Positions 1 to 9,581 of a stretch of DNA of 64,000 bases are shown piece by piece. Origin of the DNA: a bacterium (GTDB taxonomy: Bacteria; Cyanobacteriota; Sericytochromatia; S15B-MN24; UBA4093); contig JAGIBK010000001.1 in NCBI GenBank assembly GCA_017744355.1, positions 310,001 through 374,000 on the forward strand. The letters run 5' to 3'. The position numbers and the translations under genes are program-made. The notes beneath the pieces were generated by a model that did not search any database, was not told the DNA's origin, and saw only the letters and a program-made list of their open reading frames with translations. The first letter of the stretch is position 1, and each line of letters starts with the position of its first letter.

Positions 1-566
1 GCGTCGGCTTCATGAACTTCGTGCTCTACGGCATCCTCGCCGTCTTCCTCACGGGGCTGATGGTCGGCCGCACCCCCGAGTTCCTGGGCAAGAAAATCGA
101 GCAGAAGGAGATCGTCCTGGCTGCGATCGCGCTGCTCGTCCACCCGTTCATCATCCTCGTGCCGGCGGCGATCGCGGTGATTGCGCCCTTCGGCCTCTCG
201 TCGCTGGGTAACGCCGGCTACCACGGCCTGAGCGAGATTCTCTACGCCTACACCTCGGGGGCCGCCAACAACGGCTCGGCCTTCGCCGGCCTCAACGCCA
301 ACACCCCCTGGTACAACCTCTCGATCGCCCTGGTGATGCTCTTCGGGCGCTACGTCAGCATCATCGCCCTGCTTGCGATCGCAGGCTCCTTGGCGAGCAA
401 GCCTCACGTGCCCGAAGGCCCGGGCACCCTCCGGACCGACACGCCGCTCTTCGGGGCGATCTGGCTTGCGATCATCCTCATCGTCGGCGCGCTCACCTTC
501 TTCCCCGTCGTGGCGCTGGGGCCCGTGGCCGAGCAGCTCGCCATGCGCGCGGGCAGGACCTTCTAG
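1..566 (+). CDS. kdpA: Potassium-transporting ATPase subunit A (C-terminal part)
   Basis: This is the C-terminal third of KdpA, the K+-binding and translocating membrane subunit of the high-affinity KdpFABC pump. The frame is open from base 3, so the gene starts before the window. The visible 188 residues hold several membrane segments and the late selectivity-filter region, with a [11 protein letters not shown] motif followed by NTPWYN. The stop lies 17 bases before kdpB, so this is the first visible gene of a kdpABC-D operon. The family assignment is secure; only truncation by the window edge limits the entry. Confidence 0.97.
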   Translation, partial: VGFMNFVLYGILAVFLTGLMVGRTPEFLGKKIEQKEIVLAAIALLVHPFIILVPAAIAVIAPFGLSSLGNAGYHGLSEILYAYTSGAANNGSAFAGLNANTPWYNLSIALVMLFGRYVSIIALLAIAGSLASKPHVPEGPGTLRTDTPLFGAIWLAIILIVGALTFFPVVALGPVAEQLAMRAGRTF

Positions 567-583
567 GCTAAGGAGAGCCATCC

Positions 584-2671
584 ATGACGACTCCGCTGAC
601 TTCCGAGCGCAAGACGCAAGCCCACACCCCGCGAGGCGAGCGGCGTCACACCCCCAAGGCCGAGACAAGCGGCCTCTACCAGCGCGCGATCCGCGACGCC
701 TTCAAGAAGCTCGACCCTCGCGTCATGATGCGCAACCCGGTCATGTTCGTGGTGGAGCTCGGCACCGTCTTGACCTTCCTGCTCACGCTCAAGCCGGACC
801 TGTTCGGTCCGAGCAAGGTGAGTGCCGCCTACAACGGCGCCATCGCTTTGATTCTCTTTCTCACGGTGCTCTTTGCGAACTTCGCAGAGGCGGTGGCCGA
901 GGGTCGGGGCAAGGCCCAGGCCGATAGCCTCAAGAAGACCAAGGGCGACACCGTCGCCCACCGCCGCCAGCCCGACGGCAGCTACCAAGACGTCAGCTCC
1001 ACCCAGCTCAAGAAGGGCGACGTGGTCCGGGTCGAGCGCGGTGAGATGATGCCCGGCGACGGCGAGGTCATCGAGGGGGTCGCCACCGTCGATGAATCGG
1101 CCATCACCGGCGAGTCGGCCCCCGTGCTCAAGGAGCCCGGCACCGACATCGCAAGCTCGGTCATCGGCGGCACCAAGGTCGTCTCGGACTGGCTCGTGAT
1201 TCGCATCTCGGCGGACCCCGGCGAGAGCTTCCTCGACAAGATGATCGCCCTGGTCGAAGGGGCCGCCCGCCAGAAGACCCCCAACGAGATCGCCCTCACG
1301 GTGCTGCTCGCGGTCCTCACCCTCATCTTCTTGATGGTCACCGTCACCCTCGCCCCCTTCGGCCTCTACTCCAAGAGCCCGGTGGACGTGGCGACCCTGA
1401 TCGCTCTCTTGGTCTGCCTCATTCCGACCACCATCGGCGGCCTGCTCTCGGCCATCGGCATCGCCGGCATGGACCGGGTGGCCCAGTTCAACGTGATCGC
1501 CATGTCGGGCAAGGCCGTCGAGGCAGCGGGCGACATCGACACCCTCATCCTCGACAAGACCGGCACCATCACCTACGGCAACCGAATGGCGGCCGAGTTC
1601 CTGCCGGTGGGGAACCGCCCCCTCGAAGACCTGGCCGAGGCGGCCATGGCGAGCTCGTGGCTCGATACGACCCCCGAGGGCCGCTCGATCGTAGCCCTTG
1701 CGGTACGGCTCGGCGTCAAGGAGCGTCCCGAGTGGGATCAGGGCGAGGGGCTCGATTTCTCGGCCGAGACCCGTATGAGCGGCATCGACCTGCCGGGATT
1801 ATCCATTCGCAAAGGCGCAACCGATGCTATCAAGCGCTACGTAGCCGAGCGCGACGGCAAGGCGCCGGCCGAGCTCGACCTCGCGGTCCGTAAGGTCGCC
1901 GAACTCGGCGGCACGCCGCTTTCGGTCGTCGTGGGCCACGAGGTCTACGGGGTGGTCTACCTCAAGGACACCATCAAGCCGGGCATGCGAGAGCGCTTCG
2001 ATCGGATGCGCCAGATGGGGATCAAGACCATCATGTGCACCGGCGACAACCCCGTCACCGCACGCGTCATCGCCCGGGAGGCGGGCGTGGACGACTTCCT
2101 CGCCGAGGCCAAGCCAGAGGATAAGATCCGGCTCATCCGCGACGAGCAGCGCAAGGGCAAGCTGGTCGCCATGACGGGGGATGGGACCAACGACGCACCG
2201 GCGCTCGCCCAGGCCGACGTGGGCCTCGCCATGAACTCGGGGACCCCTGCTGCCAAGGAGGCCGCCAACATGGTGGACCTGGACTCGGACCCTACCAAGC
2301 TGATCGACGTGGTGGCCATCGGCAAGCAACTGCTCATCACCCGCGGTGCCCTCACCACCTTCTCGATCGCAAACGACGTGGCCAAGTACTTCGCCATCAT
2401 CCCGGCGATCTTCGTGCTGGGGGTCCCCGAGCTCATGGCCCTCAACGTCATGCGGCTGCACAGCCCCCAGAGCGCGGTGCTCTCGGCCCTCATCTTCAAC
2501 GCCCTCATCATCCCGGCGCTGATCCCGCTGGCGCTCAAAGGCGTGAAATTTCGCGCGCTCACCGCCGACCAGATGCTCTTTCGCAACGTGATGATCTACG
2601 GGCTCGGCGGGCTCGTGGTCCCCTTCATCGCCATCAAGCTCATCGACCTCGCGGTCGCGCTCTTTGTCTAG
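584..2671 (+). CDS. kdpB: Potassium-transporting P-type ATPase, subunit B
   Basis: KdpB is the ATP-hydrolysing P-type subunit that energises K+ uptake through KdpA. The 695-residue length is normal. Visible motifs are the actuator TGES, the phosphorylation loop DKTGTIT (Asp near residue 324) and the hinge [16 protein letters not shown]. An N-terminal polar stretch of about 40 residues precedes the first membrane helix, slightly longer than in E. coli KdpB. A ribosome site (AAGGAGAG) precedes the ATG. It is part of a tight kdpA-B-C-D operon, with a 9-base gap to kdpC. Confidence 0.98.
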   Translation: MTTPLTSERKTQAHTPRGERRHTPKAETSGLYQRAIRDAFKKLDPRVMMRNPVMFVVELGTVLTFLLTLKPDLFGPSKVSAAYNGAIALILFLTVLFANFAEAVAEGRGKAQADSLKKTKGDTVAHRRQPDGSYQDVSSTQLKKGDVVRVERGEMMPGDGEVIEGVATVDESAITGESAPVLKEPGTDIASSVIGGTKVVSDWLVIRISADPGESFLDKMIALVEGAARQKTPNEIALTVLLAVLTLIFLMVTVTLAPFGLYSKSPVDVATLIALLVCLIPTTIGGLLSAIGIAGMDRVAQFNVIAMSGKAVEAAGDIDTLILDKTGTITYGNRMAAEFLPVGNRPLEDLAEAAMASSWLDTTPEGRSIVALAVRLGVKERPEWDQGEGLDFSAETRMSGIDLPGLSIRKGATDAIKRYVAERDGKAPAELDLAVRKVAELGGTPLSVVVGHEVYGVVYLKDTIKPGMRERFDRMRQMGIKTIMCTGDNPVTARVIAREAGVDDFLAEAKPEDKIRLIRDEQRKGKLVAMTGDGTNDAPALAQADVGLAMNSGTPAAKEAANMVDLDSDPTKLIDVVAIGKQLLITRGALTTFSIANDVAKYFAIIPAIFVLGVPELMALNVMRLHSPQSAVLSALIFNALIIPALIPLALKGVKFRALTADQMLFRNVMIYGLGGLVVPFIAIKLIDLAVALFV

Positions 2672-2680
2672 GAGGCCTCC

Positions 2681-3250
2681 ATGGTGTCCCGGCAATTCGC
2701 TCCTGCCCTCAGGCTGACGCTCGTCACCTTCGTGCTTTGCGGCATCCTTTACCCCCTCATCACGACAGGCCTTGCTCAGTTGCTCTTCCCTCGGCAGGCC
2801 AACGGCAGCCTCATCACGGTTGACGGCGCGGTTGCCGGCTCGGAACTCATCGGCCAGCGCTTCGAGGGGCCTCAGTGGTTCAAGGGCCGCGTGTCGAGCA
2901 TCGGCTACAAGGCCGAGGCCTCGGGCGCAAGCAACCTCGGCCCCACCAGCAAGACCCTCTACGAGCGCCTTAAGGCCGACATCTCAAGCGTCAGGCGCGA
3001 GAACCCGGACGTCGCAGCGCTGCCGGTACCGGTGGATCTTCTGACCCAGTCCGGGTCGGGGCTGGATCCGCACATCACACCGGCTGCTGCGCGCTTCCAG
3101 GCCCCTCGGGTTGCTGCCGCGCGGCAGTTGTCCCTTTCCGAAGTGGAGGCGCTGATCGTAAAATCGACCGAAAATCGCGCCCTCGGCCTGTTCGGTGAGC
3201 CTCGGGTGAACGTCCTGATGCTCAACCTGGCCCTCGCTGGAAAGGGATAG
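2681..3250 (+). CDS. kdpC: Potassium-transporting ATPase subunit C
   Basis: KdpC is the single-span chaperone-like subunit that stabilises the KdpABC complex. The 189-residue product has one N-terminal membrane helix (about residues 10-32), then a soluble domain with the family pattern around SELIGQRF, QWFKGR and SGSGLDPHITPAAA. A ribosome site (GGAGG) precedes the ATG. The stop codon abuts the ATG of the next gene directly, which implies translational coupling. Confidence 0.97.
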   Translation: MVSRQFAPALRLTLVTFVLCGILYPLITTGLAQLLFPRQANGSLITVDGAVAGSELIGQRFEGPQWFKGRVSSIGYKAEASGASNLGPTSKTLYERLKADISSVRRENPDVAALPVPVDLLTQSGSGLDPHITPAAARFQAPRVAAARQLSLSEVEALIVKSTENRALGLFGEPRVNVLMLNLALAGKG

Positions 3251-4789
3251 ATGAAATCCTTCAAGGAACCCCGCGCGGTCCTTGCCATGTCCGAGGGGCC
3301 CGACGCGGAGGCCATGACCACAGCCCTCTCGAACCTCGGCATCGAGGCGTACCGGCCCGCCCAGCTCTCTTGGGCGGCGTCCATGGCCGCGCGGGCTGAT
3401 ACCTTGCTGACGGTCTACGATGCGACCCTGCTTGCGCGCGAGCAGCTCTTGGCGGACCTGCGCGCGATCCGCGAGCACCCGGAGTCCCGTGAGGTCCTCT
3501 TGGTGGTCTTGCTGCCGCCGGGCAATGGGAACGATCCGGCGGCCTTCATCAGCGCCGGCGCCGATCTAACCGAGCAGTCGCCATTGACCCTCGCGAAGGC
3601 CACGCGCGTGCTTCGGCGCTTGATCCGCAAAGGGAACGCTGCGGACGAGGAGGCGGCGAAAGAGGCGCAGGTCTCGACTGTGCCACGGGTGGCGCTCATG
3701 CAGCGTGCAGCCAAGCGCAGAGGCCATCTCAAGCTCTACGTCGGAGCGGCCCCTGGCGTGGGCAAGACCTATGCCATGCTTCGCGAGGCCCACGAACGCG
3801 CGGCGCGGGGCGAGGACGTGGTGGTGGGCTACGTCGAGACCCACGGCCGTCACGAAACCGCCGTGCTCCTCGAAGGCCTGGAGCTGGTGCCGCGCCTCCA
3901 CCTCACCTACAAAGGCGCGACCTTGACCGAGATGGACCTGGACGGGGTCCTCGCGCGGCGGCCCGGGCTGGTGCTGGTGGACGAGCTCGCGCACACCAAC
4001 GCGCCGGGCTCGCTGAACGCCAAGCGCTACGAGGACGTGCAGCTCATCCGGCTGGCGGGGATCCCCGTCATTTCGACCCTCAACATCCAGCACATCGAGA
4101 GCCTCAACGACATCATCGAGCGGATCACGGGCATCAAGGTCCACGAGACGGTCCCCGACTCGGTGCTCGAGGATGCGGACGAGCTTGTGCTGGTGGACAT
4201 CTCGCCCGAGGCACTGCAAGAGCGCTTGCGCGCCGGCAAGATCTATGCCGAGGACAAGGTGGCGCAGTCGCTCGGTAATTTCTTCACCACGCACAACCTG
4301 ACGGCCCTGCGCGAGATGGTGCTGCGCGAGGTGGCCGACAAGGTGGACGAGCGTTTGGAGGCGGTTCGCGCCGACATCGGCAAGGCTAAGGAGGTCGCGG
4401 GCATCCAAGAGCGGGTCTTGCTGTGCCTGACGCCGACCGTGCAGGCACAGCGTCTCATCCGGCGCGGGGCGCGCCTTGCGGACCGCCTCAACGCGGAGCT
4501 GAGCGTGCTCTTCGTGGAGGACCGCAAACCGACCGAGGACGAAGAACGGATCCTGGCGCAGAACTTCAGCTTGGCCGAGACCTTGGAGGCCGAGTCGGCC
4601 CGTATCCAAGCGCCGGATGTGGGGGAAGCGATCGCGCGCTTTGCCACCGAGCACCAGATCACCCTCATTCTGCTCGGCGAGTCGCGGCGATCGCGTTTCG
4701 GGGCGCTCTTCAAGCCGCCGATCCTCGACACTATCCTGCATGCGACCCATGACATCGACGTGGTCATCGTCGCCAGTCAGGAGCAGTAG
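3251..4789 (+). CDS. kdpD: KdpD-type osmosensor lacking the kinase domain, fused to a degenerate receiver-like domain
   Basis: This is a 512-residue KdpD-family protein. Residues about 160-370 are the KdpD sensor domain with Walker A (GAAPGVGKT, 165-173) and Walker B-like VLVDELAHTN (241-250). Residues about 385-510 are a Usp-like nucleotide-binding domain. The DUF4118 membrane segments, HisKA and HATPase found in full KdpD are absent: the protein stops after Usp. Residues about 8-127 look like a receiver fold. Asp57 follows a hydrophobic strand and SAGADLTEQSP resembles the receiver C-terminus, but the N-terminal acidic pair is missing and the invariant Lys is Gln. No kdpE is adjacent. The role is probably cytoplasmic sensing or modulation of Kdp rather than phosphorylation. 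Family assignment is firm; the receiver assignment is inference. Confidence 0.9.
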   Translation: MKSFKEPRAVLAMSEGPDAEAMTTALSNLGIEAYRPAQLSWAASMAARADTLLTVYDATLLAREQLLADLRAIREHPESREVLLVVLLPPGNGNDPAAFISAGADLTEQSPLTLAKATRVLRRLIRKGNAADEEAAKEAQVSTVPRVALMQRAAKRRGHLKLYVGAAPGVGKTYAMLREAHERAARGEDVVVGYVETHGRHETAVLLEGLELVPRLHLTYKGATLTEMDLDGVLARRPGLVLVDELAHTNAPGSLNAKRYEDVQLIRLAGIPVISTLNIQHIESLNDIIERITGIKVHETVPDSVLEDADELVLVDISPEALQERLRAGKIYAEDKVAQSLGNFFTTHNLTALREMVLREVADKVDERLEAVRADIGKAKEVAGIQERVLLCLTPTVQAQRLIRRGARLADRLNAELSVLFVEDRKPTEDEERILAQNFSLAETLEAESARIQAPDVGEAIARFATEHQITLILLGESRRSRFGALFKPPILDTILHATHDIDVVIVASQEQ

Positions 4790-4866
4790 ATCCTCACGAT
4801 GTCTTCGGTTAGGACTTTCGGCGTTAGGGCTATAGTGGAACGGTATCGCTTGCAATGAGGCAGGGC

Positions 4867-5355
4867 ATGAGTTCCGTTTCCTCTCTGGATTACGTCCGCG
4901 CGTTCAGCCAAGCGGCTGAGATGGTCCTCGAGCAGCTGCTCGGGGAGAAGCCCGTGCGTGGTACACCGACTTTCCAGCTCGGCGCCACCCTCCAGTTGCA
5001 GCAGGTGAACGCGATCATCGGCCTGACCGGCGGCGTCACGGGCCAGATCGCCTACGGGATGGACAAGGCGAGCGCCCATGCCATCGCCGGGGCCATGATG
5101 ATGGAAGAGGTCAAGTACCTGGACGAGATGGCCATCTCGGCGCTCAGCGAGCTCGCCAACATGATCTCTGGGAACGCGACCGTGCTCCTAAGCCAGTCGG
5201 GCGCGGTCTCGGACATCACGCCTCCCTCGGTCGTTATGGGCGGGTCGGTGATGGCCGCCTGGTACGGCATCCGCGCCATGGTCATGCCGCTCAAGCTGAG
5301 CCTGGGAACCCTGTACGTGACGGTCGGTCTGAGGCCCAAACGCTCCATGATCTAG
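4867..5355 (+). CDS. CheX-like chemotaxis phosphatase domain protein
   Basis: This is a stand-alone CheX/CheC-like protein of about 162 residues. The CheX-type active-site helix is visible as ALSELANMISGNA, with the Glu and Asn (E-x2-N) that CheX/CheZ-class enzymes use to dephosphorylate CheY-like receivers. Later elements (ITPPSVVMG and PLKLSLGTLYVTVGL) match the family's beta strands. The start at 4867 is preferred because GAGG lies six bases before it; an ATG at 4855 would lack a site. A -10 like TATAGT lies at 4831-4836. No other chemotaxis gene is in the window, so its target receiver is unknown. Confidence 0.85.
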   Translation: MSSVSSLDYVRAFSQAAEMVLEQLLGEKPVRGTPTFQLGATLQLQQVNAIIGLTGGVTGQIAYGMDKASAHAIAGAMMMEEVKYLDEMAISALSELANMISGNATVLLSQSGAVSDITPPSVVMGGSVMAAWYGIRAMVMPLKLSLGTLYVTVGLRPKRSMI

Positions 5356-5360
5356 ACGCC

Positions 5361-5382
5361 GGCTTGCAAGTCTCTGCAAGCC
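5361..5382 (+). terminator. Hairpin after the CheX-like gene
   Basis: GGCTTGCA and TGCAAGCC form a perfect 8-bp stem with a 6-base loop, starting six bases after the stop codon. There is no clear T-run, so it is a weak or Rho-assisted terminator candidate. Confidence 0.45.
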
Positions 5383-5447
5383 GCCCTTCGCAAGTCCCAC
5401 GCCCGTCGGGGGTATAACTCCCATGGCCTAACCTTGCGAGGGATTCC

Positions 5448-6635
5448 ATGAAAGTCAATCACGCCAGCCGATCCATCGCTACGCCGCAGCCTTCGCGTCC
5501 CGAGGCGCAGGTGAGCACCCCGCCGTCTCCCAAGCCTCAGCCGATGCCTGCGAGTACGGGCGATCGCTTCGAGGGGAGCGCACGGCCTACTTCCGATCGC
5601 GCTCTGCGCGAGGCCCGCAGCGTCTGGGTGAGCGAGAAGGGCGAGGACAAGGGCTTTCGCCGCATCCATCAGGATCCCTACGACGTCAACGGCACGCAGG
5701 CGAGCGCGGCCAAGGCCAACAAGCTCCTCGCGGCCAACGCCCCCGAGGAGAAGGCGGCCCTCGCCGCGCTGGACGACACTCGTCGGCAGCAGTACGACCG
5801 CCTCAAGTCCCTGACCGCTCAGGACCCGCAGGGGCGCCTCGCGCTTCAGGCCCTGCTCGTGGACGGCAAGCTTACCAGCAGCCGCAAGAACCATGCGGGT
5901 GATGACCTGCTCGGCGCTCTGGACCGCCTCGCGCAGCAGCCGCTCGCGAGTGGTCTCAAGCGCACCGAGCTGATCAGCGATCTGGTGCAGGAGCTTGCGA
6001 TCCCCTCGGCCATCAACCAGAAGAACAAGAACACCTGCGCGCCGGCCACCATGCAGATCCTCTGGGCCACCAAGGAGCCTGCGGAGCTCGTGCGCGTGGT
6101 CTCGGGCCTCGCCAGCCCCGAGGGGCGGGTGCGCCTCGCAGGCGGCACCGAGATCGGCCGGGTGCCGGGTACCGAGCGCCCCGACGGCAGCAGCCGCAGC
6201 GCATCGAGCCGCCTCTGGCAGGCAGCCTTGATCGAGCTTGGGAACGGTCCGAATGCGACCTACGACAACGCCAAGGACCAGAACTCTCGGGGCTTCGACG
6301 GACTCGACCCCATCCAGATCGGCGAGGTCCTGAATGCTCTGACCGGCCGCAAGGTCGAGAAGCTCACTATCTACACCCACAAGCTCGACGACATCATTTC
6401 GCGGATCGACGCCCAGACGAAGGCGGGCAGCCCCGTGCCCATCGGCCTCAAGTGGGGCGAGCGCGACGCCGACGGCGAGATCCACGGCGGGCACATGGTG
6501 CTTGCGACCGGCATTCAAGGGGGCCGTCTCTACTTCAACAACCCCTGGGGCATCGAGGAGAGCCTGCCCTTGAGCGAGATCAAGGCCCGCCTCACGAACG
6601 CTCATCCCTACGAGCCCTTGCCCGCGAAGCGCTGA
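5448..6635 (+). CDS. Uncharacterised protein with papain-like Cys-His-Asn residues
   Basis: The product has 395 residues and matches no family I can name. The first 55 residues are low-complexity, rich in Pro and Ser, with no signal peptide. The C-terminal half shows a papain-fold-like signature: Cys197 in KNTCAPATMQ at a helix start, His349 in HGGHMVLATG, and Asn364/365 in LYFNNPWG, in the order Cys-His-Asn. This is typical of C39/C58-like peptidases or transglutaminase-like enzymes. A substrate-binding role without catalysis is possible. The start has a GAGGG site 6 bases upstream, and a TATAAC -10 lies at 5413-5418. It is monocistronic, ending at a strong terminator. Confidence 0.6.
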   Translation: MKVNHASRSIATPQPSRPEAQVSTPPSPKPQPMPASTGDRFEGSARPTSDRALREARSVWVSEKGEDKGFRRIHQDPYDVNGTQASAAKANKLLAANAPEEKAALAALDDTRRQQYDRLKSLTAQDPQGRLALQALLVDGKLTSSRKNHAGDDLLGALDRLAQQPLASGLKRTELISDLVQELAIPSAINQKNKNTCAPATMQILWATKEPAELVRVVSGLASPEGRVRLAGGTEIGRVPGTERPDGSSRSASSRLWQAALIELGNGPNATYDNAKDQNSRGFDGLDPIQIGEVLNALTGRKVEKLTIYTHKLDDIISRIDAQTKAGSPVPIGLKWGERDADGEIHGGHMVLATGIQGGRLYFNNPWGIEESLPLSEIKARLTNAHPYEPLPAKR

Positions 6636-6647
6636 GCCCCTTACGAC

Positions 6648-6679
6648 ACATCCCCCTTCCAGAGATGGAAGGGGGATGT
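6648..6679. terminator. Bidirectional terminator between convergent genes
   Basis: A perfect 14-bp inverted repeat (arms 6648-6661 and 6666-6679, loop GAGA) is followed on the plus strand by a T-rich tract. It separates the papain-like gene from the convergent carboxylase operon. Confidence 0.85.
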
Positions 6680-6702
6680 CGCTTGTTGGTGTGTTTTCGT
6701 CC

Positions 6703-6879
6703 CTACACCCGGGTGGGGAACTGGTCCCGGGCGTGGATGCCCATCGCCGCGCCGACCTGTTCGAGGCGGGCTGCGAGGCCCCAGGGGTTCACGGGCTTGG
6801 CGATCTCGATCTTGACCTCGGCCTCCAGGTAGACCGAGAGCGCCGCGGCGATCGCCGCCATCTGCTGCTCCGTCGCCAT
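6703..6879 (-). CDS. Small subunit of biotin-dependent acyl-CoA carboxylase
   Basis: This 58-residue protein starts two bases after the carboxyltransferase stop. It has the pattern of small accessory subunits linked to acyl-CoA carboxylases or decarboxylases: an N-terminal helix (AAIAAALSVYLE), a short strand, and NPWGLAARLEQVG, compared with the W-x-L-A-x-R-L-E pattern of OadG/epsilon-like subunits. Such subunits bridge or stabilise the holoenzyme. The family call rests on pattern and context and is moderately sure. Confidence 0.65.
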   Translation of the reverse strand: MATEQQMAAIAAALSVYLEAEVKIEIAKPVNPWGLAARLEQVGAAMGIHARDQFPTRV

Positions 6880-6881
6880 GG

Positions 6882-8417
6882 CTACAGGGGGATGTTGCCG
6901 TGCTTGCGGCGCGGGCGCTCGACGCGCTTGTTGCGCAGCATCTGCAGGGCGTCGATGAGGCGGGGACGGGTCTCGGCGGGGTCGATGACGTCGTCGAGGA
7001 AGCCGCGCTCGGCCGCCACGTAGGGGTTGGCGAAGCGATCGCGGTACTCGGCGATCAGCTCGTCGCGCTGGCTGGGGTCCGCCGCGAGCTCGCGCCGGTA
7101 CAGGAGGTTGACCGCGCCCTCCGCGCCCATGACCGCGATCTCGGCCGAGGGCCAGGCGAGGTTCACGTCGGTGCGGATGTGCTTGGAGCCGAGCACGTCG
7201 TAGGCGCCGCCGTAGGCCTTGCGGGTGATGACGGTGATCATGGGGACCGTCGCCTCGCAGTAGGCGTAGAGCAGCTTCGCGCCGTGGCGGATGATGCCGC
7301 CGTACTCCTGGGTCTTGCCGGGGAAGTAGCCGGGCACGTCCTCGAAGGTGATGATGGGGATGTTGAACGAGTCGCAGAACCGCACGAAGCGCGCGCCCTT
7401 GACCGAGGCGTTGATGTCCAGGGTGCCGGCCATGTGGCTCGGCTGGTTGGCGACGATGCCCACCGTCTGACCGCCGAGGCGGGCGAAGGTGGTGATGATG
7501 TTCGGCGCGAAGTGGGGCTGGAGCTCGAAGAGCTCGCCGTCGTCCACCACCAGGCCCAGGAGCTCCTTCATGTCGTAGGGCTTGCTGGGCTGGTCGGGGA
7601 TGATGTTGCGAAGGGCCTGCTCGGTGCGGTTGGCCGGGTCGGCGGTGGGGACCACCGGGGGCTCTTCGAGGTTGTTGGAGGGCAGGAACGAGAGCAGGTA
7701 GCGCAGATTCTGGATGCACTCCTCTTCCGAGGGGTACATCAGGTGCGCCACGCCGCTGGTGCGGTTGTGGACGCCGGCGCCGCCCAATTCTTCCTGGGTC
7801 ACCTCTTCGCCGGTCACCGTCTTCACGATGTCCGGACCGGTGATGAACATGTAGCTCGTGTCCTGGACCATGGCAATGATGTCGGTCATGGCCGGCGAGT
7901 ACACGGCACCCCCCGCGCAGGGGCCCATGATGGCCGAGATCTGGGGAACCACGCCCGAGGCCTGCACGTTGCGCCAGAAGATCTCGGCGTAGCCGGCGAG
8001 GCTCTCGACGCCCTCCTGGATGCGGGCGCCGCCCGAGTCGTTGAGGCCGATGACCGGCGCGCCGGTCTTGACCGCGAGGTCCATGATCTTGCAGATCTTC
8101 TCGGCGAAGACCTCGCCGAGGCTGCCGCCCCAGACCGTGAAGTCCTGGCTGAAGACGTAGACCAAACGGCCGTCGATCTTGCCGTAGCCGGTGACGACGC
8201 CGTCGCCGGGGACCTTCTTCTGGTCCATGCCGAAGTTGTTGCAGCGGTGGGTGCGGAAGCGATCCGTCTCGACGAAGGTGCCCGGGTCGAGCAACAGCTC
8301 GAGCCGCTCGCGCGCGGTCAGCTTGCCGCGCTCGTGCTGCTTGGCGATCGCCGCCGCTCCGCCGCCCTGCTGCGTCGCCTCCTGGCGGCGCTTGAGGTCG
8401 GCCAGCTTGTCGGCCAT
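6882..8417 (-). CDS. Acyl-CoA carboxylase, carboxyltransferase (beta) subunit
   Basis: This is the carboxyltransferase of a propionyl-/methylmalonyl-CoA type biotin enzyme (PccB/MmdA family), 511 residues, normal length. Two crotonase-fold halves are visible: the N-half with [18 protein letters not shown] and [12 protein letters not shown], the C-half with [25 protein letters not shown] and [12 protein letters not shown]. The chosen ATG has GAAGGA eight bases upstream. An in-frame ATG at 8441 also exists, with its ribosome site too close. No biotin carboxylase or biotin carrier gene lies in the window. Clustered with kce and kdd, it may act on CoA esters arising from lysine breakdown; its acyl substrate cannot be fixed from sequence alone. 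Confidence 0.92.
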   Translation of the reverse strand: MADKLADLKRRQEATQQGGGAAAIAKQHERGKLTARERLELLLDPGTFVETDRFRTHRCNNFGMDQKKVPGDGVVTGYGKIDGRLVYVFSQDFTVWGGSLGEVFAEKICKIMDLAVKTGAPVIGLNDSGGARIQEGVESLAGYAEIFWRNVQASGVVPQISAIMGPCAGGAVYSPAMTDIIAMVQDTSYMFITGPDIVKTVTGEEVTQEELGGAGVHNRTSGVAHLMYPSEEECIQNLRYLLSFLPSNNLEEPPVVPTADPANRTEQALRNIIPDQPSKPYDMKELLGLVVDDGELFELQPHFAPNIITTFARLGGQTVGIVANQPSHMAGTLDINASVKGARFVRFCDSFNIPIITFEDVPGYFPGKTQEYGGIIRHGAKLLYAYCEATVPMITVITRKAYGGAYDVLGSKHIRTDVNLAWPSAEIAVMGAEGAVNLLYRRELAADPSQRDELIAEYRDRFANPYVAAERGFLDDVIDPAETRPRLIDALQMLRNKRVERPRRKHGNIPL

Positions 8418-8540
8418 CGTGGTTTCCTTCGGCTTGGTCATTTCCTTCACGGTTCGCCTCGTTCTACTTGTTTTCCCTGCCCCCCGGTGGGGCGGGGCTA
8501 GGGGTGGGGGGCTCAAAACGCTCCGAGTCCCCCAGTAACC

Positions 8541-9581
8541 TTATCCCTTGGAAACTTCCTCGATCATCGCCCGCAGCTCGGGGTTCTTCCGCACCAGGTC
8601 GATGGCGTAGTCCGCGTGGCCCTCGGCGTAGCCGTTGCCGATGAGCAGCTCCACGTCCTGACCGACGCTCTCGGCGCCCAGAGCAGCACCCTGGAACGAG
8701 GTCGCCATGCTGAAGAAGTACACCTTGCCGTGGTTGCGGCAGGCGAGGATGCTCGCCATCTCGGTGTTCGCGATGTTGACGCAGTTGATCACGAGATCCG
8801 CGTAGGCGCCGTTCGTGAGCGCACCCACCTGCTCGTAGGTCCCCACCGGGTCGAGCGCGTTGCCCTCGACCACCTCGATGGCCTTGGGCATCTTCTTGAG
8901 GAAGTCGGCCTGGGCCTTGGTCGGCACGATGCCGATGACCTGGCCCTCGGGACCCGCGAGGTCCGCGGCCACCCACGAGCAGAGCATGCCGCTCTTGCCC
9001 GCAGCACCCAGGATCACGACCTTCATGCCGGGCTTGACCAGGCGCGCGGTCTGCGCGGGCGCGCCGCACACGTCGAGCACCGACATGGCGAGCTTCTCGG
9101 GCAGGTCGGTCGGGATCTTGGCGAAGAGGCTCTTCTCGAAGAGGAAGGCGCGGCCCACGACCTTGACCTGGTGCGCGTTCCAGTCGATGTCGCCGATCGA
9201 CTCGAGGAAGAGCGGGGTGGTGGTCAAGGAGACGAGGGTGACGATGCGATCGCCGACCGCAAGATCCGTGCGCGAACTACCCACCTCGGCCACACGGCCG
9301 ATGAGGACGCCGCCCGAGCCGGTGACCGGGTTGTGCATCTTGCCGCGCTCGGAGATGATCTCCATCAGGCGCGCGCGCATCTTGGCGTCGTCGCGGCCGG
9401 TCTCCTCGGCGAGCTGGGTGAAGGACGCCGAGTCCACGTTCAGGGCCTCGACCTCGATGCGAATCTCGGTCTCGCGGGTGGGCCCGTTCACGTCCAGCTT
9501 CTGGGCCGAGTAGGGCAGGGCGCTGGCGGGCGCGAGAACGCGGTGGGTGCCGAAGGGGTTGGTCTTCACGACGGTCGTCAT
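8541..9581 (-). CDS. kdd: L-erythro-3,5-diaminohexanoate dehydrogenase
   Basis: Kdd oxidatively deaminates 3,5-diaminohexanoate to 3-keto-5-aminohexanoate with NAD(P)+ in the lysine fermentation route. The 346-residue product has the family's N-terminal motif around HNPVTGSGGVLIG (residues 83-95). Its Rossmann glycine loop is unusual, GAAGKSGM (192-199), followed by a C-terminal domain rich in short motifs such as ADLVINCVNIANTEM. Its ATG directly abuts the kce stop codon, so the two are translationally coupled and catalyse consecutive steps. Confidence is high because of the pairing with kce. Confidence 0.92.
   Translation of the reverse strand: MTTVVKTNPFGTHRVLAPASALPYSAQKLDVNGPTRETEIRIEVEALNVDSASFTQLAEETGRDDAKMRARLMEIISERGKMHNPVTGSGGVLIGRVAEVGSSRTDLAVGDRIVTLVSLTTTPLFLESIGDIDWNAHQVKVVGRAFLFEKSLFAKIPTDLPEKLAMSVLDVCGAPAQTARLVKPGMKVVILGAAGKSGMLCSWVAADLAGPEGQVIGIVPTKAQADFLKKMPKAIEVVEGNALDPVGTYEQVGALTNGAYADLVINCVNIANTEMASILACRNHGKVYFFSMATSFQGAALGAESVGQDVELLIGNGYAEGHADYAIDLVRKNPELRAMIEEVSKG

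Noticed and set aside
8418..8540. GC-rich hairpin between kdd and the carboxyltransferase gene
   Set aside because: The imperfect stem has no T-run, and the genes share strand and context; I treat it as an operon spacer rather than a terminator.
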